Translations under genes and position numbers: made by a program
Origin: Micromonospora sp. NBC_01740
Lineage (GTDB): Bacteria; Actinomycetota; Actinomycetes; Mycobacteriales; Micromonosporaceae
Assembly: GCF_035920365.1 (NCBI RefSeq)
Contig: NZ_CP109150.1
Span: 1,612,001-1,676,000 of the forward strand
DNA: 64,000 nt
Reading direction: 5' to 3'
Notes under the pieces: model-generated
What the model saw: only the letters and a program-made list of their open reading frames with translations
What the model was told of the DNA's origin: nothing
Databases searched by the model: none
Shown here: in pieces, positions 38,250 through 46,710 of the stretch
How positions within the stretch are numbered: position 1 is the first letter of the stretch
Layout of the letters: the number at the start of each line of letters is the position of its first letter

Positions 38250-39718
38250 GGGTTCTCCTTCCGGGTCAGCACGACGAGCTGGGTGGGGGCGCCGACCTCG
38301 GGATCGTCGTCGCCGACCCCGCTGATCGCGGCGGTGTAGCCGTACGTGGTGGACACCCGGTCGACCCAGGCGGCGAACTCCGCGCGGGTCCACTCGAAGC
38401 GGTGGTCGGCGTGCCGGAACCGCCCGGCGGGCAGCCCCTCGTAGCGGACGTTGTACTCGGCGTTCGGCGTGGTCACCACGACGGTCGCCGGGTTGGCGTG
38501 ACCGAGCACGGCGTCCTCCAGCGCCGGCAGCCGGGGCGGATCGACGTGCTCGATCACCTCCATCAGCACCGCCGCGTCGTACCCGCGCAGCCGGTCGTCC
38601 CGGTAGGTCAGCGCGGACTGCCAGAGCCGGATGCGGTCCCGCTGCCGCTCGGGCAGCCGGTCCAGCCGCAGCCGCCGGGCGGCCAGGGTCAGCGCGTGCG
38701 TGGACACGTCGGTGCCCACGATCTCGGTGAACCGGCGGTCGCCGACCAGCGCGGCGAGCAGGGCACCGCCGCCGCAGCCGAGATCCAGCACCCGGCTCGC
38801 ACCCGCACCGGCCAGCGCGCCGAGCACCGCCTCCCGCCGGCGCGCGGCCAGTGACGCCCGGCGGGCCGAGACCCGCCCGCCCTCCCCGGTCGCCCCGTCC
38901 GTGGTCGTGCCGTCCCCGGTCGCCTCGTCCGCAGTCGCCTCGTCGGCGGCCGGCTCGTCGGTCGGGCGTCGCTCGGCCAGGCGGGCCAGGGCCAACCCGG
39001 CCAGCGCCCGCCGGTGTGCCAGGTAGCGGCGGGTGATCATGTCGCGTTCCGGGTGGTCGGCCAGCCAGCCCGCGCCGGCCCGCAGCAGCTTGTCGACCTC
39101 GTCCGGGGCGACCCAGTAGTGCTTGGCGTCGTCCAGCACCGGCAGCAGGACGTAGAGGTGGTTGAGCGCGTCGGCGACGCGCAGCGTGCCGGTCAGCGTC
39201 AGGTCGACGTACCGGCTGTCGCCCCACTCCGGGTGCCGCTCGTCGAGCGGGATCGGGGCGGCGGTCACCGCCCAGCCGAGCGGGCCGAACATCCGGACCG
39301 CCACGTCCGCGCCACCCCGGCAGCGCAGCACCGGCACCCGCACCTCCAGCGGGATCGGCGTACGGGCCAGCTCGGGGCGCTCGCGGGACTCGCCGCGCAG
39401 GGCCGAGCGGTACACCTTGGACAGCGCGGAGGAGAGCAGGCTGGACGCCGCGTAGGGCCGGTCGTTGACGTACCGCCCGAGGGTGAAGCTGTCCGGGGTC
39501 GGCGCCTGCTGCCGGCCACGGCCGCGCGCGCCGGCCAGCCGCAGCGGGTCGACGTCGAGCAGCAGGGCGGCGGTGCAACGCTGCTCGTCCGCCTCCGGGT
39601 AGAACACGTGCGCGGTGCCGACCGGCACGTCGAAGGCGTGCGCGCGGTCGGGGTGCTTGATCAGCAGGTGTCCGAGGTCGGTGGCCGGGCGGTGCGTGGT
39701 GGTCAGGGTGAGCAGCAC
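38246..39718 (-). CDS. hen1: 3'-terminal RNA ribose 2'-O-methyltransferase Hen1
   Basis: The 490-residue protein has an N-terminal ligase-activating domain (about 1-240) that binds Pnkp, a low-complexity acidic linker (DEATADEATGDGTTTDGATG), and a C-terminal AdoMet methyltransferase. The methyltransferase carries VLDLGCGGGALLAAL and the Hen1 metal-site signature EVIEHVDPPRLPALE with HADHRFEWTRAEF. It methylates the 3'-terminal ribose of broken RNA before sealing, which blocks recleavage by ribotoxins. GTG 39718 has only a weak ribosome site. It is the first gene of the coupled RNA-repair operon. Confidence 0.95.
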   Translation of the reverse strand: MLLTLTTTHRPATDLGHLLIKHPDRAHAFDVPVGTAHVFYPEADEQRCTAALLLDVDPLRLAGARGRGRQQAPTPDSFTLGRYVNDRPYAASSLLSSALSKVYRSALRGESRERPELARTPIPLEVRVPVLRCRGGADVAVRMFGPLGWAVTAAPIPLDERHPEWGDSRYVDLTLTGTLRVADALNHLYVLLPVLDDAKHYWVAPDEVDKLLRAGAGWLADHPERDMITRRYLAHRRALAGLALARLAERRPTDEPAADEATADEATGDGTTTDGATGEGGRVSARRASLAARRREAVLGALAGAGASRVLDLGCGGGALLAALVGDRRFTEIVGTDVSTHALTLAARRLRLDRLPERQRDRIRLWQSALTYRDDRLRGYDAAVLMEVIEHVDPPRLPALEDAVLGHANPATVVVTTPNAEYNVRYEGLPAGRFRHADHRFEWTRAEFAAWVDRVSTTYGYTAAISGVGDDDPEVGAPTQLVVLTRKENP

Positions 39719-39979
39719 GCGCCCAATGGTGTCAGTCGCGCCGATCTTGCGTCGTCCCGTTTTTGGTTGCTCGTGGGTCGGTGGGTTCCGGGGGGTTCGC
39801 TGGTGGGGCTCCCCGGAAACCCGTTGTGGTTGCGGTTCGTCGGCCGCTCGGACGGGGGCGCGTGCCGTCGGTGGGTGTCTGTGGGTGGGCGGCGCGTGCC
39901 GCGTCGGGGTGGGTGGCTGGGGGTGGGGCGTGGCGTCGGGGTGGGTGGCTGGGAGTGGGGTGGGGTGGGTGGAAATGGT
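39719..39979. repeat. G-rich low-complexity spacer with a 28-bp direct repeat
   Basis: Segments 39901-39928 and 39933-39960 are 28-bp repeats with one mismatch (period 32), built from GGGG, GGGTGG and TGGGGG runs that could form G-quadruplexes on the plus strand. This region upstream of hen1 must also contain its promoter. No gene is seen. Confidence 0.6.
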
Positions 39980-40012
39980 GGTGCCCCGCCGGCCAGGGGT
40001 CGGCGGGGCACC
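39980..40012 (-). terminator. Terminator of the LPXTG gene
   Basis: A perfect 12-bp stem (39980-39991 with 40001-40012) with a 9-base loop begins 15 bases past the stop codon of the minus-strand surface-protein gene. Confidence 0.75.
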
Positions 40013-40027
40013 GGGGGTGCGGGTGGG

Positions 40028-41593
40028 TCAGGCGACGAAGTGGGTCTTGCGGCGCTTGGTGACCACGTAGCCGCCGACGCCGGCGACGAGCAGCAGCCCG
40101 CCGATGCCGGCGATCAGGCCGGTGGACTCACCGGTGATCGGCAGCGTGCCGCCGTCACCGTCACCGTCACCGCCTCCGCTGCCGCCGCCGTTGCCGGCCG
40201 CGTTCACCAGGAGCTTGGCGGTGTCGTTGGCCGGCTTCAGGTCCTTGGAGAAGCCCCCGTCGCACTGGCACGGGATGTTGATGTCGACGGTGCCGGTCGC
40301 GTTGGCGACGACCTTGTCGATCCGGAGTCCGAACTCGAAGGTCTCCGCGTCGCCGGCCTTGAGGAGCGGCTGGGCGTAGCAGAAGTAGGTGCGGGCGCCC
40401 GGCTCGCCCGGCTCGCCCCGGTCCTCGCCCTTCACGGGCATGCACTCGTCGGGGGCGTCGACCACGGTGGTGCCCTCGGGAATCGCGACCTCCATGTAGG
40501 TCACGGAGGACCCGCCGCGCTGGTAGTCGAGGGTGGCGGGACCGTTGTTGCGGAAACCTACGGTCGCGGTGACCCGCTTGCCCGCCTTCGCCGTCACCGA
40601 GTCGCCGACGGCTTCGAGGTCGGTGCCGTTCGTGCCGGTGGCGGTGACCTCCAGGCTCGACCAGTTGTTCTCCGGGTTGATGTCGACCTGGGACGAGCGG
40701 GCCCGGACGTTCGGAGCCGAGAGGCTCAGGGGCTCGCCGTCACCCGGCTTGCCGACGGAGACGCCGTTGTCGGTCAGGTACTTGCTGAAGTCCTCGAACT
40801 CGGCGACAGTCATCCAGTTGTAGTAGCCGTAGTCCCTACCCGGGGCGTAGGTGTCCGCGCCCAGCTGGTACGCCAGGGAACCCGAGTGGACGGCCCCCGG
40901 GGCCACGTCGGCCGAGAAGCGGCAGGTGCGGAGGTAGTCGCCCTCGTAGGTGCAGTTGCTGTGCCGCTTGTCGGCACGGATGGCGTGGTCGTTGTCGAAG
41001 ACGGCGACCGCGCCCTTCGCGGTGGTCTGACCGGCGTTGCCGAGCACGATCGGCGCGGTGAACCGGCTGCCCGGTGCCACCGAGACCTCCGTCTCCGTGC
41101 CGCCGGCCAAGTCGACGCCCTCACCGATCCGGATCTGCGACGTGTGGCTCGTCGGCGCCAGGCCGTCGGCGCTCACCGTGACCTTGACCTTGCCGGCGTC
41201 ACCGTCCTTCGCCTCCGCCGTGGGCACGACGGCCACGTTGAAGTAGCCGGAGGCCCAGTCGTACAGGTCGTGCTCGAAGAGGTCCGTGCACACCAGGACG
41301 CCCGCCTCCGGCGACGTGCACTCGGACTCGAACTCCGACTTGATCTGCACCTTGTCCGCGAAGTCGCGGTAGTCGAACCGGGCCGTCAGGCCGAACACGG
41401 TGACGGGCTCGGAGGCGAACATGAGGGGCGATTCGTACTTGCCCTCGGATCCCGCCGCGACGGTCAGGTCGCTGAAGTAGACGCCGAGCTCGACATCGGT
41501 GTCCTCGGCGGCGGCGGGGGAGGCGGAGGCGGCGACGAGCGCGCCTGCGACGCCCAGCCCGGCCAGCCAGCGCCGAGTGGAGTGCTTGAGCAT
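40028..41593 (-). CDS. Sortase-anchored (LPXTG) surface protein
   Basis: The 521-residue precursor has a signal peptide (about 1-29, LAGLGVAGALVAASASPAAA with cleavage after AAA). An extracellular region of immunoglobulin-like repeat character follows (VVPTAEAKDGDAGKVKVTV, VGFRNNGPATLDYQ) with several Cys pairs. A Gly/Asp-rich spacer precedes the sorting signal LPITGE, a hydrophobic segment and the basic tail KRRKTHF. It should be covalently attached to peptidoglycan. ATG 41593 is preceded by GGGAGG. Divergent from the SigE/LCP pair; function unknown. Confidence 0.88.
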   Translation of the reverse strand: MLKHSTRRWLAGLGVAGALVAASASPAAAEDTDVELGVYFSDLTVAAGSEGKYESPLMFASEPVTVFGLTARFDYRDFADKVQIKSEFESECTSPEAGVLVCTDLFEHDLYDWASGYFNVAVVPTAEAKDGDAGKVKVTVSADGLAPTSHTSQIRIGEGVDLAGGTETEVSVAPGSRFTAPIVLGNAGQTTAKGAVAVFDNDHAIRADKRHSNCTYEGDYLRTCRFSADVAPGAVHSGSLAYQLGADTYAPGRDYGYYNWMTVAEFEDFSKYLTDNGVSVGKPGDGEPLSLSAPNVRARSSQVDINPENNWSSLEVTATGTNGTDLEAVGDSVTAKAGKRVTATVGFRNNGPATLDYQRGGSSVTYMEVAIPEGTTVVDAPDECMPVKGEDRGEPGEPGARTYFCYAQPLLKAGDAETFEFGLRIDKVVANATGTVDINIPCQCDGGFSKDLKPANDTAKLLVNAAGNGGGSGGGDGDGDGGTLPITGESTGLIAGIGGLLLVAGVGGYVVTKRRKTHFVA

Positions 41594-41636
41594 GTGGGGG
41601 GTTCCTCCCGTGGGAATGCCAGGAGTGGCCAGCGGA

Positions 41637-41655
41637 TCTTAAGGACTCCTTAAGA
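41637..41655. promoter_or_regulatory. Perfect 19-bp AT-rich palindrome in the divergent promoter
   Basis: TCTTAAGGA, one base, then TCCTTAAGA is a perfect palindrome between the LPXTG gene (minus, start 41593) and the SigE-family gene (plus, start 41773). Its AT content stands out from the surroundings. It is probably an operator or UP-like element shared by both promoters. Confidence 0.5.
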
Positions 41656-41772
41656 ACCGCCGCTGCCCGGTCGGCCTCCGGCGGGCAAACATCGACCGAA
41701 CGGCTGAACAGGATCGCCGCAACGTTCCGGCCGCCCGCATCCGTCATCAGGAGCAGGAGTCCGGGAGGTGCA

Positions 41773-42258
41773 GTGACGTACGAGGAGTTCGCCGACTCAC
41801 GGCTGGCCGCGCTGCTGCGGTACGCGGTCATGCTGACCGGCGACCCGCACCAGGCGCAGGACCTGGTGCAGGACACCATGGTCCGGGTCCAGCTCAACTG
41901 GCGCCGGGTGGCCCGTGCCGACTCGCCCGAACGCTACGTCCGCCGGATGCTGACCAACCAGTACGTCGACTGGCGGCGGGGCTCCTGGATGCGCCGGGTG
42001 CTGCTGCGCGCCGAGCCTGACGACGCGGTGCCGGCGCCGGCCGACCACGCCCAGCACGCCGTCGACCGGGACCAGATCTGGTCCTGGCTGTCCGGACTGC
42101 CGCGCCGGCAGCGGGCCACGCTGGTGCTGCGCTACTACGAGGACCTGCCCGACGCGGAGATCGCCGACATCCTCGGCTGCGCCGTCGGGACCGTCCGCTC
42201 GTCCATCTCCCGCGCCCTGGCCACGCTGCGCGCCGAACACGTGGAGGCCTGCTCATGA
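41773..42258 (+). CDS. SigE-family ECF RNA polymerase sigma factor
   Basis: The 161-residue ECF sigma factor is of the short SigE family typical of Streptomyces and Micromonospora. Region 2 contains LTGDPHQAQDLVQDTMVRV and the DNA-contacting ERYVRRMLTNQYVDWRR. Region 4 contains LPRRQRATLVLRYYEDLPDAEIADILGCAVGTVRSSISRAL. GTG 41773 has GGGAGG 4 bases upstream. Its stop overlaps the next ATG (ATGA), coupling it to an LCP-domain membrane protein instead of a classical anti-sigma factor. Confidence 0.92.
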   Translation: MTYEEFADSRLAALLRYAVMLTGDPHQAQDLVQDTMVRVQLNWRRVARADSPERYVRRMLTNQYVDWRRGSWMRRVLLRAEPDDAVPAPADHAQHAVDRDQIWSWLSGLPRRQRATLVLRYYEDLPDAEIADILGCAVGTVRSSISRALATLRAEHVEACS

Positions 42259-43316
42259 TCGAGGACGAACTGCGGGCCGCCTTCGCCCGGCACGAGGCCC
42301 TGACCCCGCCCGCCGGCCCGCTGCGGTCCGCCATCGACCGGCTCGCGGCTGCCCGCCGCCGTCGCCGGCTGCGGCTCCGGGCCGGCGGTGCCGCGCTGGC
42401 CCTGCTCGGCGTGCTGGGCATCGGGGTGCCACAGCTCACGCCGGACCGGGTCGCCGAGGACGCCACCCTGCTCGCCGAGCCCGCCGGACCGGCACCGACG
42501 GGCGCGCTGAACATCCTGCTGCTCGGCGTGGACGGTACGGCGAAGGAGCCCACCCGGCTGGCGGACTCCGTACTGCTGGTGCACATACCGGCGGACCGCA
42601 GCCGGCCGTACCTCATCTCGCTGCCCCGCGACCTGGCGGTGCCGATTCCCGGTCGCGGGATCGACAAGCTCAACGCCGCCTTCCTGTACGGCGCCGGCAA
42701 GGGCCGGCCCGACCTGGGAGGCGGCTACCTGCTGACCCGCCAGGTGGTCGCCGACCTGACCGGCGTACGCGTGAACGCCGGCGCGGTGCTCACCTACCCG
42801 GTGCTGCGCCGGCTCACCGACGAGGTCGATGGCGTGGAGGTCTGCCTGCCGCGCGAGGTGCGCTCCTTCCACACGGAGCGGGTCTTCCCGAGCGGCTGCC
42901 AGCGGCTCGACGGCGCCGCCTCGGTCGACCTGCTGCGGCAGCGGCGGGAACTGCCCGAGGGCGGGCTCGACCGGGACCGGCACGCGCAGCTCTTCGCCGC
43001 CGGGCTGATCCGGCGGGCCGGCGAGCAGGGGGTGCTGACCGACCCGGTCAGGCTCCTCGCCCTGGTCGGCACCGTCGGCGCGGAGCTGGTCGTGGGCAGT
43101 GACGGCTCGCCGCTGGTGGATCTGCTGAAGGTGCTTCCGGATCTGAGGTCCGTCGACCCGATCGGGCTCAGTCTTCCGGTCGGGCCGCCGGAGGGCCTCG
43201 GCTGGCGACTGTCACCGGACCCGACGGAAGCCCCCGCGTTCCTGGCCGCGCTGCGGGAGGACCGGCTGGCGCAGTGGGTGGCGCAGCATCCGGAACGGGT
43301 CAACCGCATCCGCTGA
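42255..43316 (+). CDS. LytR-CpsA-Psr (LCP) family membrane protein
   Basis: The 353-residue protein has a short cytoplasmic N-terminus (about 1-40, MIEDELRAAFARHEALTPPA), one transmembrane helix (about 42-58) and an extracytoplasmic LCP domain with NILLLGVDGT, RLADSVLLVHIPADRSRPYL, the phosphate-binding SLPRDLAVPIPG and DKLNAAF. LCP enzymes transfer wall polymers from undecaprenyl carriers to peptidoglycan. The N-terminus resembles that of anti-sigma-type proteins coupled to SigE genes, so it may also sense or restrain the sigma factor. That role is inferred from gene order only. Confidence 0.85.
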   Translation: MIEDELRAAFARHEALTPPAGPLRSAIDRLAAARRRRRLRLRAGGAALALLGVLGIGVPQLTPDRVAEDATLLAEPAGPAPTGALNILLLGVDGTAKEPTRLADSVLLVHIPADRSRPYLISLPRDLAVPIPGRGIDKLNAAFLYGAGKGRPDLGGGYLLTRQVVADLTGVRVNAGAVLTYPVLRRLTDEVDGVEVCLPREVRSFHTERVFPSGCQRLDGAASVDLLRQRRELPEGGLDRDRHAQLFAAGLIRRAGEQGVLTDPVRLLALVGTVGAELVVGSDGSPLVDLLKVLPDLRSVDPIGLSLPVGPPEGLGWRLSPDPTEAPAFLAALREDRLAQWVAQHPERVNRIR

Positions 43317-43318
43317 CG

Positions 43319-43364
43319 CGCGGGCCGGCCGTCACCGGGATCGTCCGGAGGCGGCCGGCCCGCG
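43319..43364. terminator. Bidirectional terminator
   Basis: A perfect 13-bp GC stem (43319-43331 with 43352-43364) lies directly after the LCP stop codon and next to the stop of the convergent small acidic gene. Confidence 0.75.
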
Positions 43365-43370
43365 TACGAC

Positions 43371-43583
43371 TCAGCGGTAGTCCTCCTCGTCGGGGGCGAC
43401 CACCCGGGCCTGCTCCATCGCGTCCCAGTCGTCGACCTCCAGGCCACGGTGCGGCTCGGTGTCGGCGTCGCCGGGGTCGATCGCGGCGGCCTGCTCGATC
43501 GCGTCGGCCGGCTCCGCCTCCATGTCGCGTTCCTCGGGGCTGAGGTGGTCGCTGGGTGCGAAGTCCTCTTCGGGCTGACCCAT
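43371..43583 (-). CDS. Small acidic protein, 70 residues
   Basis: The protein begins MGQPEEDFAPSDHLSPEERD and is strongly acidic (Asp/Glu about one third), with repeated AIEQAA/AMEQAR blocks (EPADAIEQAAAIDPGD, LEVDDWDAMEQARVV) suggesting an internal duplication. It has no membrane segment. ATG 43583 follows GGAGGGACTGAT, a good ribosome site. The frame extends far upstream but only this part has a start signal. Function unknown; disordered acidic proteins of this kind are common in actinobacteria. Confidence 0.75.
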   Translation of the reverse strand: MGQPEEDFAPSDHLSPEERDMEAEPADAIEQAAAIDPGDADTEPHRGLEVDDWDAMEQARVVAPDEEDYR

Positions 43584-43985
43584 ATCAGTCCCTCCCGGGA
43601 TCTCAGCGGACAGTTCCCCACACACCGTACGGGTTGCGCCCGCTCGCCGCTCGGAAGCCGAGTCGACCGAATCGACCCACCGGCCGCCGCCCCCGGTGCC
43701 AGGATGGGACGGTGGGCTTCCTGATCCGGTCGGCCGCCGCCGTCGCGCGGCCGCGTCCCGGGGTGCCGTCGTGCTGGCCGTGGCGACCTGGCTGATCGGC
43801 GTCTTCCGCGCCCGACAGGTGGGAGGGGCGGTGGGGCGGTGGCCAGGGACCGGGCGCGTACCGGGTCGGTTGTGCCGGCACCGGTCTTCTACGGGATACT
43901 GCCGACGGTGGACAGCGCGGTCCGGCGCACCCAGGGACAACAGCGGCCGGTGACGGCCGACAGCGGTAAGTAAGGAGCGTTCGAC
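43584..43985. other. Gap upstream of fba with a possible 27-residue mini-ORF
   Basis: This 402-base region must hold promoters for the small acidic gene (minus) and for fba (plus). A 27-codon frame starts at GTG 43712 with AGGA 7 bases upstream and reads VGFLIRSAAAVA before turning Arg/Pro-rich. A hydrophobic stretch VVLAVATWLIGVF continues in another frame, so this may be a decayed small membrane protein gene. No firm gene call is made. Confidence 0.3.
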
Positions 43986-45011
43986 ATGCCCATCGCTTCC
44001 CCCGAGACCTACGCGGAGATGCTGGACCGCGCCAAGGCCGGCCGGTACGCGTACCCCGCGATCAACGTGACGTCCTCGCAGACCCTGAACGCGGCGCTGA
44101 AGGGCTTCGCCGACGCGGAGAGCGACGGCATCATCCAGGTCTCGACCGGTGGCGCGGAATACCTTTCCGGCTCCTCCGTCAAGGACATGGTCACCGGCGC
44201 GGTGGCGTTCGCCGCGTACGCGCACGAGGTGGCCAAGAAGTACCCGGTCAACATCGCCCTGCACACCGACCACTGTCCGCAGGAGAAGCTGGACAAGTTC
44301 GTCCGGCCGCTCATGCAGATCTCCAAGGAGCGGGTGGCCGCCGGCCAGGAGCCGCTGTTCCAGTCGCACATGTGGGACGGCTCGGCCGTGCCCGTGGCGG
44401 AGAACCTGGAGATCGCGGCCGAGCTGCTCGACCGGGCCGCCGAGGCCAAGATCGTCCTTGAGATCGAGGTCGGCGTGGTCGGCGGCGAGGAGGATGGCGT
44501 CGAGAACGCCATCAACGACAAGCTCTACACCACGGTCGAGGACGGCCTGGCCATGGTCGAGGCGCTCGGCCTGGGCGAGAAGGGCCGCTACATGGCGGCG
44601 CTGACCTTCGGCAACGTGCACGGCGTCTACAAGCCGGGCAACGTCAAGCTCCGCCCCGAGATCCTCAACCAGATCCAGGAGGCGGTCGGCGCCAAGTACG
44701 GCAAGGAGAAGCCGCTCAGCCTGGTCTTCCACGGCGGGTCCGGCTCGCTGCTCTCGGAGATCCGCGAGGCGCTGGACTACGGCGTGGTGAAGATGAACAT
44801 CGACACCGACACCCAGTACACCTTCACCCGGCCGGTCGCGGACCACATGTTCCGCAACTACGACGGCGTGCTCAAGGTGGACGGCGAGGTCGGCAGCAAG
44901 AAGCTGTACGACCCGCGGGTCTGGGGCAAGGCCGCCGAGGCCGGCATGGCCGCCCGGGTGGCGGAGGCCTGCGAGCACCTGCGCTCGTCCGGCACCACGC
45001 TGGCCAAGTGA
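43986..45011 (+). CDS. fba: Class II fructose-bisphosphate aldolase
   Basis: The 341-residue glycolytic/gluconeogenic enzyme depends on zinc. The zinc site and active-site segments are visible: LHTDHCPQEKLDKF, EIEVGVVGGEEDGV, TFGNVHGVYKPGNVKLRP and LVFHGGSGSL, followed by NIDTDTQY. ATG 43986 has TAAGGAGCG upstream. It is a monocistronic unit with its own terminator. The same gene lies within the dnaK-purA-clpB neighbourhood of M. tuberculosis. Confidence 0.97.
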   Translation: MPIASPETYAEMLDRAKAGRYAYPAINVTSSQTLNAALKGFADAESDGIIQVSTGGAEYLSGSSVKDMVTGAVAFAAYAHEVAKKYPVNIALHTDHCPQEKLDKFVRPLMQISKERVAAGQEPLFQSHMWDGSAVPVAENLEIAAELLDRAAEAKIVLEIEVGVVGGEEDGVENAINDKLYTTVEDGLAMVEALGLGEKGRYMAALTFGNVHGVYKPGNVKLRPEILNQIQEAVGAKYGKEKPLSLVFHGGSGSLLSEIREALDYGVVKMNIDTDTQYTFTRPVADHMFRNYDGVLKVDGEVGSKKLYDPRVWGKAAEAGMAARVAEACEHLRSSGTTLAK

Positions 45012-45060
45012 CGCGCTGAGCGGCCTCCACGCAGCACAGTGACGCGCTGACGCGTACCGC

Positions 45061-45146
45061 CGACGGCCGGCTCCCCACCCGGGGGCCGGCCGTCGCTTCG
45101 GTCAGGAAGGGCACCTTGCACATCGGAATGCGACAGGAAGGTGCCC
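45061..45146. terminator. Two hairpins between fba and the convergent LOG gene
   Basis: The first is an 11-bp stem (45061-45071 with 45085-45095) with a 13-base loop. The second is a 9-bp stem GGGCACCTT/AAGGTGCCC (45109-45117 with 45138-45146) with flanking AGGA/TCCT. A 13-bp direct repeat AGTGACGCGCTGA (45007-45019, 45038-45050) precedes them and covers the fba stop. Confidence 0.7.
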
Positions 45147-45149
45147 CTC

Positions 45150-46412
45150 CTAGCCGGCGGTGAGCACCCGGACCGCCTCGTGGACGTCGTCCGTGAGGTG
45201 CACGGAGGACGACAGGTCGCCGAACGGCGAGGCGCCCAGCAGCGGCCGCAGCAGCGACTCCACCGGAAGCTCGTCCGTCCAGTACGCGCGGTCCAGGAAG
45301 ACGTACGCGCCGCTGGCCCCGTCGGTGCCGTAGTAGGTCTTCGTTGCGGCCTGGAACACCTCCTGCACGGTGCCCGCCCGGCCGGGGGCGAAGACGATCC
45401 CGCCCCGGGCCAGCCGCAGGATGGTGTCCTCGCGGATGGCGTTGGAGAAGTACTTGGCGATCCGGCCGGCGAACAGGTTCGCCGGCTCGTGCCCGTACAG
45501 CCAGGTCGGGATGGCCAGCCCGCCGGCACGCGCCCAGTCCACGTCGCCGCCGGCCAGTGCGGCCGAGTCGGCGCGGGACGCGCTGCCGGGGTCGGCGGCC
45601 CGGGGCCGGGGCGGCACCACCGGCTGGCCGTAGCGCTCCCGGACTTGCAGCGCCGCCGCCGTGTAGCGGTCGTGGTCGGTGAAGTCCGGCGCCCCGGCCA
45701 GCAGGTCGATCGCGGCGTCCAGGTCCTCGACCGGCCGCAGCGCGAGGTGGGCGCCGAGGTTGGCGGCCTCCATCACCCCGGGGCCGCCGCCGGTCACCAC
45801 CAGCCGGTCGGCCCGCGCCAGCTCCCAGCCCAGCACCGCCGCCATCCGGTACGGCGCGCTGCCGCGCGGCACCGCGTGGCCGCCCATGATGCCGACCACC
45901 GACTGCGGCCCGTGGGTGGCCAGCCAGGCGCGGGTGGCGTCGGCCAGCGCGTTGTCCACGCCGTGGTCGTGCAGCCGTTGACCGAGCGCCTCCCGGACGT
46001 CCGGCAGCGCCCCGCCGTGCGCCCGGAAGTGCTCGTAGACGCGGGTGTCGTACATCCCGGCGAACCCGCCCTCGGCGAAGCCGGCGGCCAGCTCCTCCGG
46101 GGTGTAGAGGTGGGACGGCTGGGTCGGGTAGGGCAGCCCGGAGAACGGCGGCACCACGTTCGCGCCGCGCCGGACCAGGTCGGCGCCGACCTCCCGGGAG
46201 GCGAAGCGGCAGCCCACGAAGAGGGTGCCGGTCACCTCGACGGCGGTGAGGTCGGGGACGGGATCGAGGTCGAGCCGTAGCCCCTGCACGGTCAGCCCGA
46301 CGAGGCTGCCGGTGGTCAGCCGCCGCTCGAACTCGGCGCGGGTCTCGATCTCGTCGGTGCAGGTGTGCGGCTCGATGACGTCCGCGGGAGGTGGGGTCGG
46401 CACCCTGGCCAT
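45150..46412 (-). CDS. LOG-family (TIGR00730-like) Rossmann protein
   Basis: The 420-residue protein is larger than typical LOG enzymes (~190) because of an N-terminal ~140-residue extension. The Rossmann core shows VVGIMGGHAVPRGSAPYRMA, LVVTGGGPGVMEAANLGAH and FAPGRAGTVQEVFQAATKTYYG, the last corresponding to the PGGxGTxxE motif with Gly-to-Arg change. LOG proteins cleave nucleoside 5'-monophosphates to free base and ribose phosphate; others are of unknown function. ATG 46412 has only a weak ribosome site. Confidence 0.85.
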   Translation of the reverse strand: MARVPTPPPADVIEPHTCTDEIETRAEFERRLTTGSLVGLTVQGLRLDLDPVPDLTAVEVTGTLFVGCRFASREVGADLVRRGANVVPPFSGLPYPTQPSHLYTPEELAAGFAEGGFAGMYDTRVYEHFRAHGGALPDVREALGQRLHDHGVDNALADATRAWLATHGPQSVVGIMGGHAVPRGSAPYRMAAVLGWELARADRLVVTGGGPGVMEAANLGAHLALRPVEDLDAAIDLLAGAPDFTDHDRYTAAALQVRERYGQPVVPPRPRAADPGSASRADSAALAGGDVDWARAGGLAIPTWLYGHEPANLFAGRIAKYFSNAIREDTILRLARGGIVFAPGRAGTVQEVFQAATKTYYGTDGASGAYVFLDRAYWTDELPVESLLRPLLGASPFGDLSSSVHLTDDVHEAVRVLTAG

Positions 46413-46710
46413 CCTGCCCCGCCGGGTCAACCGGCCAAACCTGGGAGCCCTCCGCGCTCCGGCGACCCTGCCGCCGGAGGTCGCCCGACCCGCGCGGCAC
46501 CGCACCCGCGCTGGACCGACGGGAGCCCGGCGGCCGTGACCACCGGGCTTCCGCGGTACCGGGTCCTGGGGAGGCTCCCGACCAATAGTTGTAGTCGAAA
46601 GCATCTGCCCGGGGCATGGGCCGCAGGCGTGACCAACTCCTCAGCCGTTCAGCCAGTCGGCTCGCCCAACCCCCTCGCGCGCCCCTGGGCGAAGCGGGTT
46701 GAATGGGGCG

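Noticed and set aside
39719..39979. Small genes in the G-rich spacer upstream of hen1
   Set aside because: Frames there translate to Gly/Val/Trp low-complexity and have no ribosome sites; the sequence is repeat-derived.
39014..41653. 879-codon plus-strand frame across hen1 and the LPXTG gene
   Set aside because: It spans two real minus-strand genes and a low-complexity spacer, and is compositionally implausible (Arg/Gly/Val).
43712..43795. 27-residue peptide gene upstream of fba
   Set aside because: It has a possible ribosome site, but it becomes Arg/Pro-rich and hydrophobic continuation lies in another frame; not enough to call a gene.
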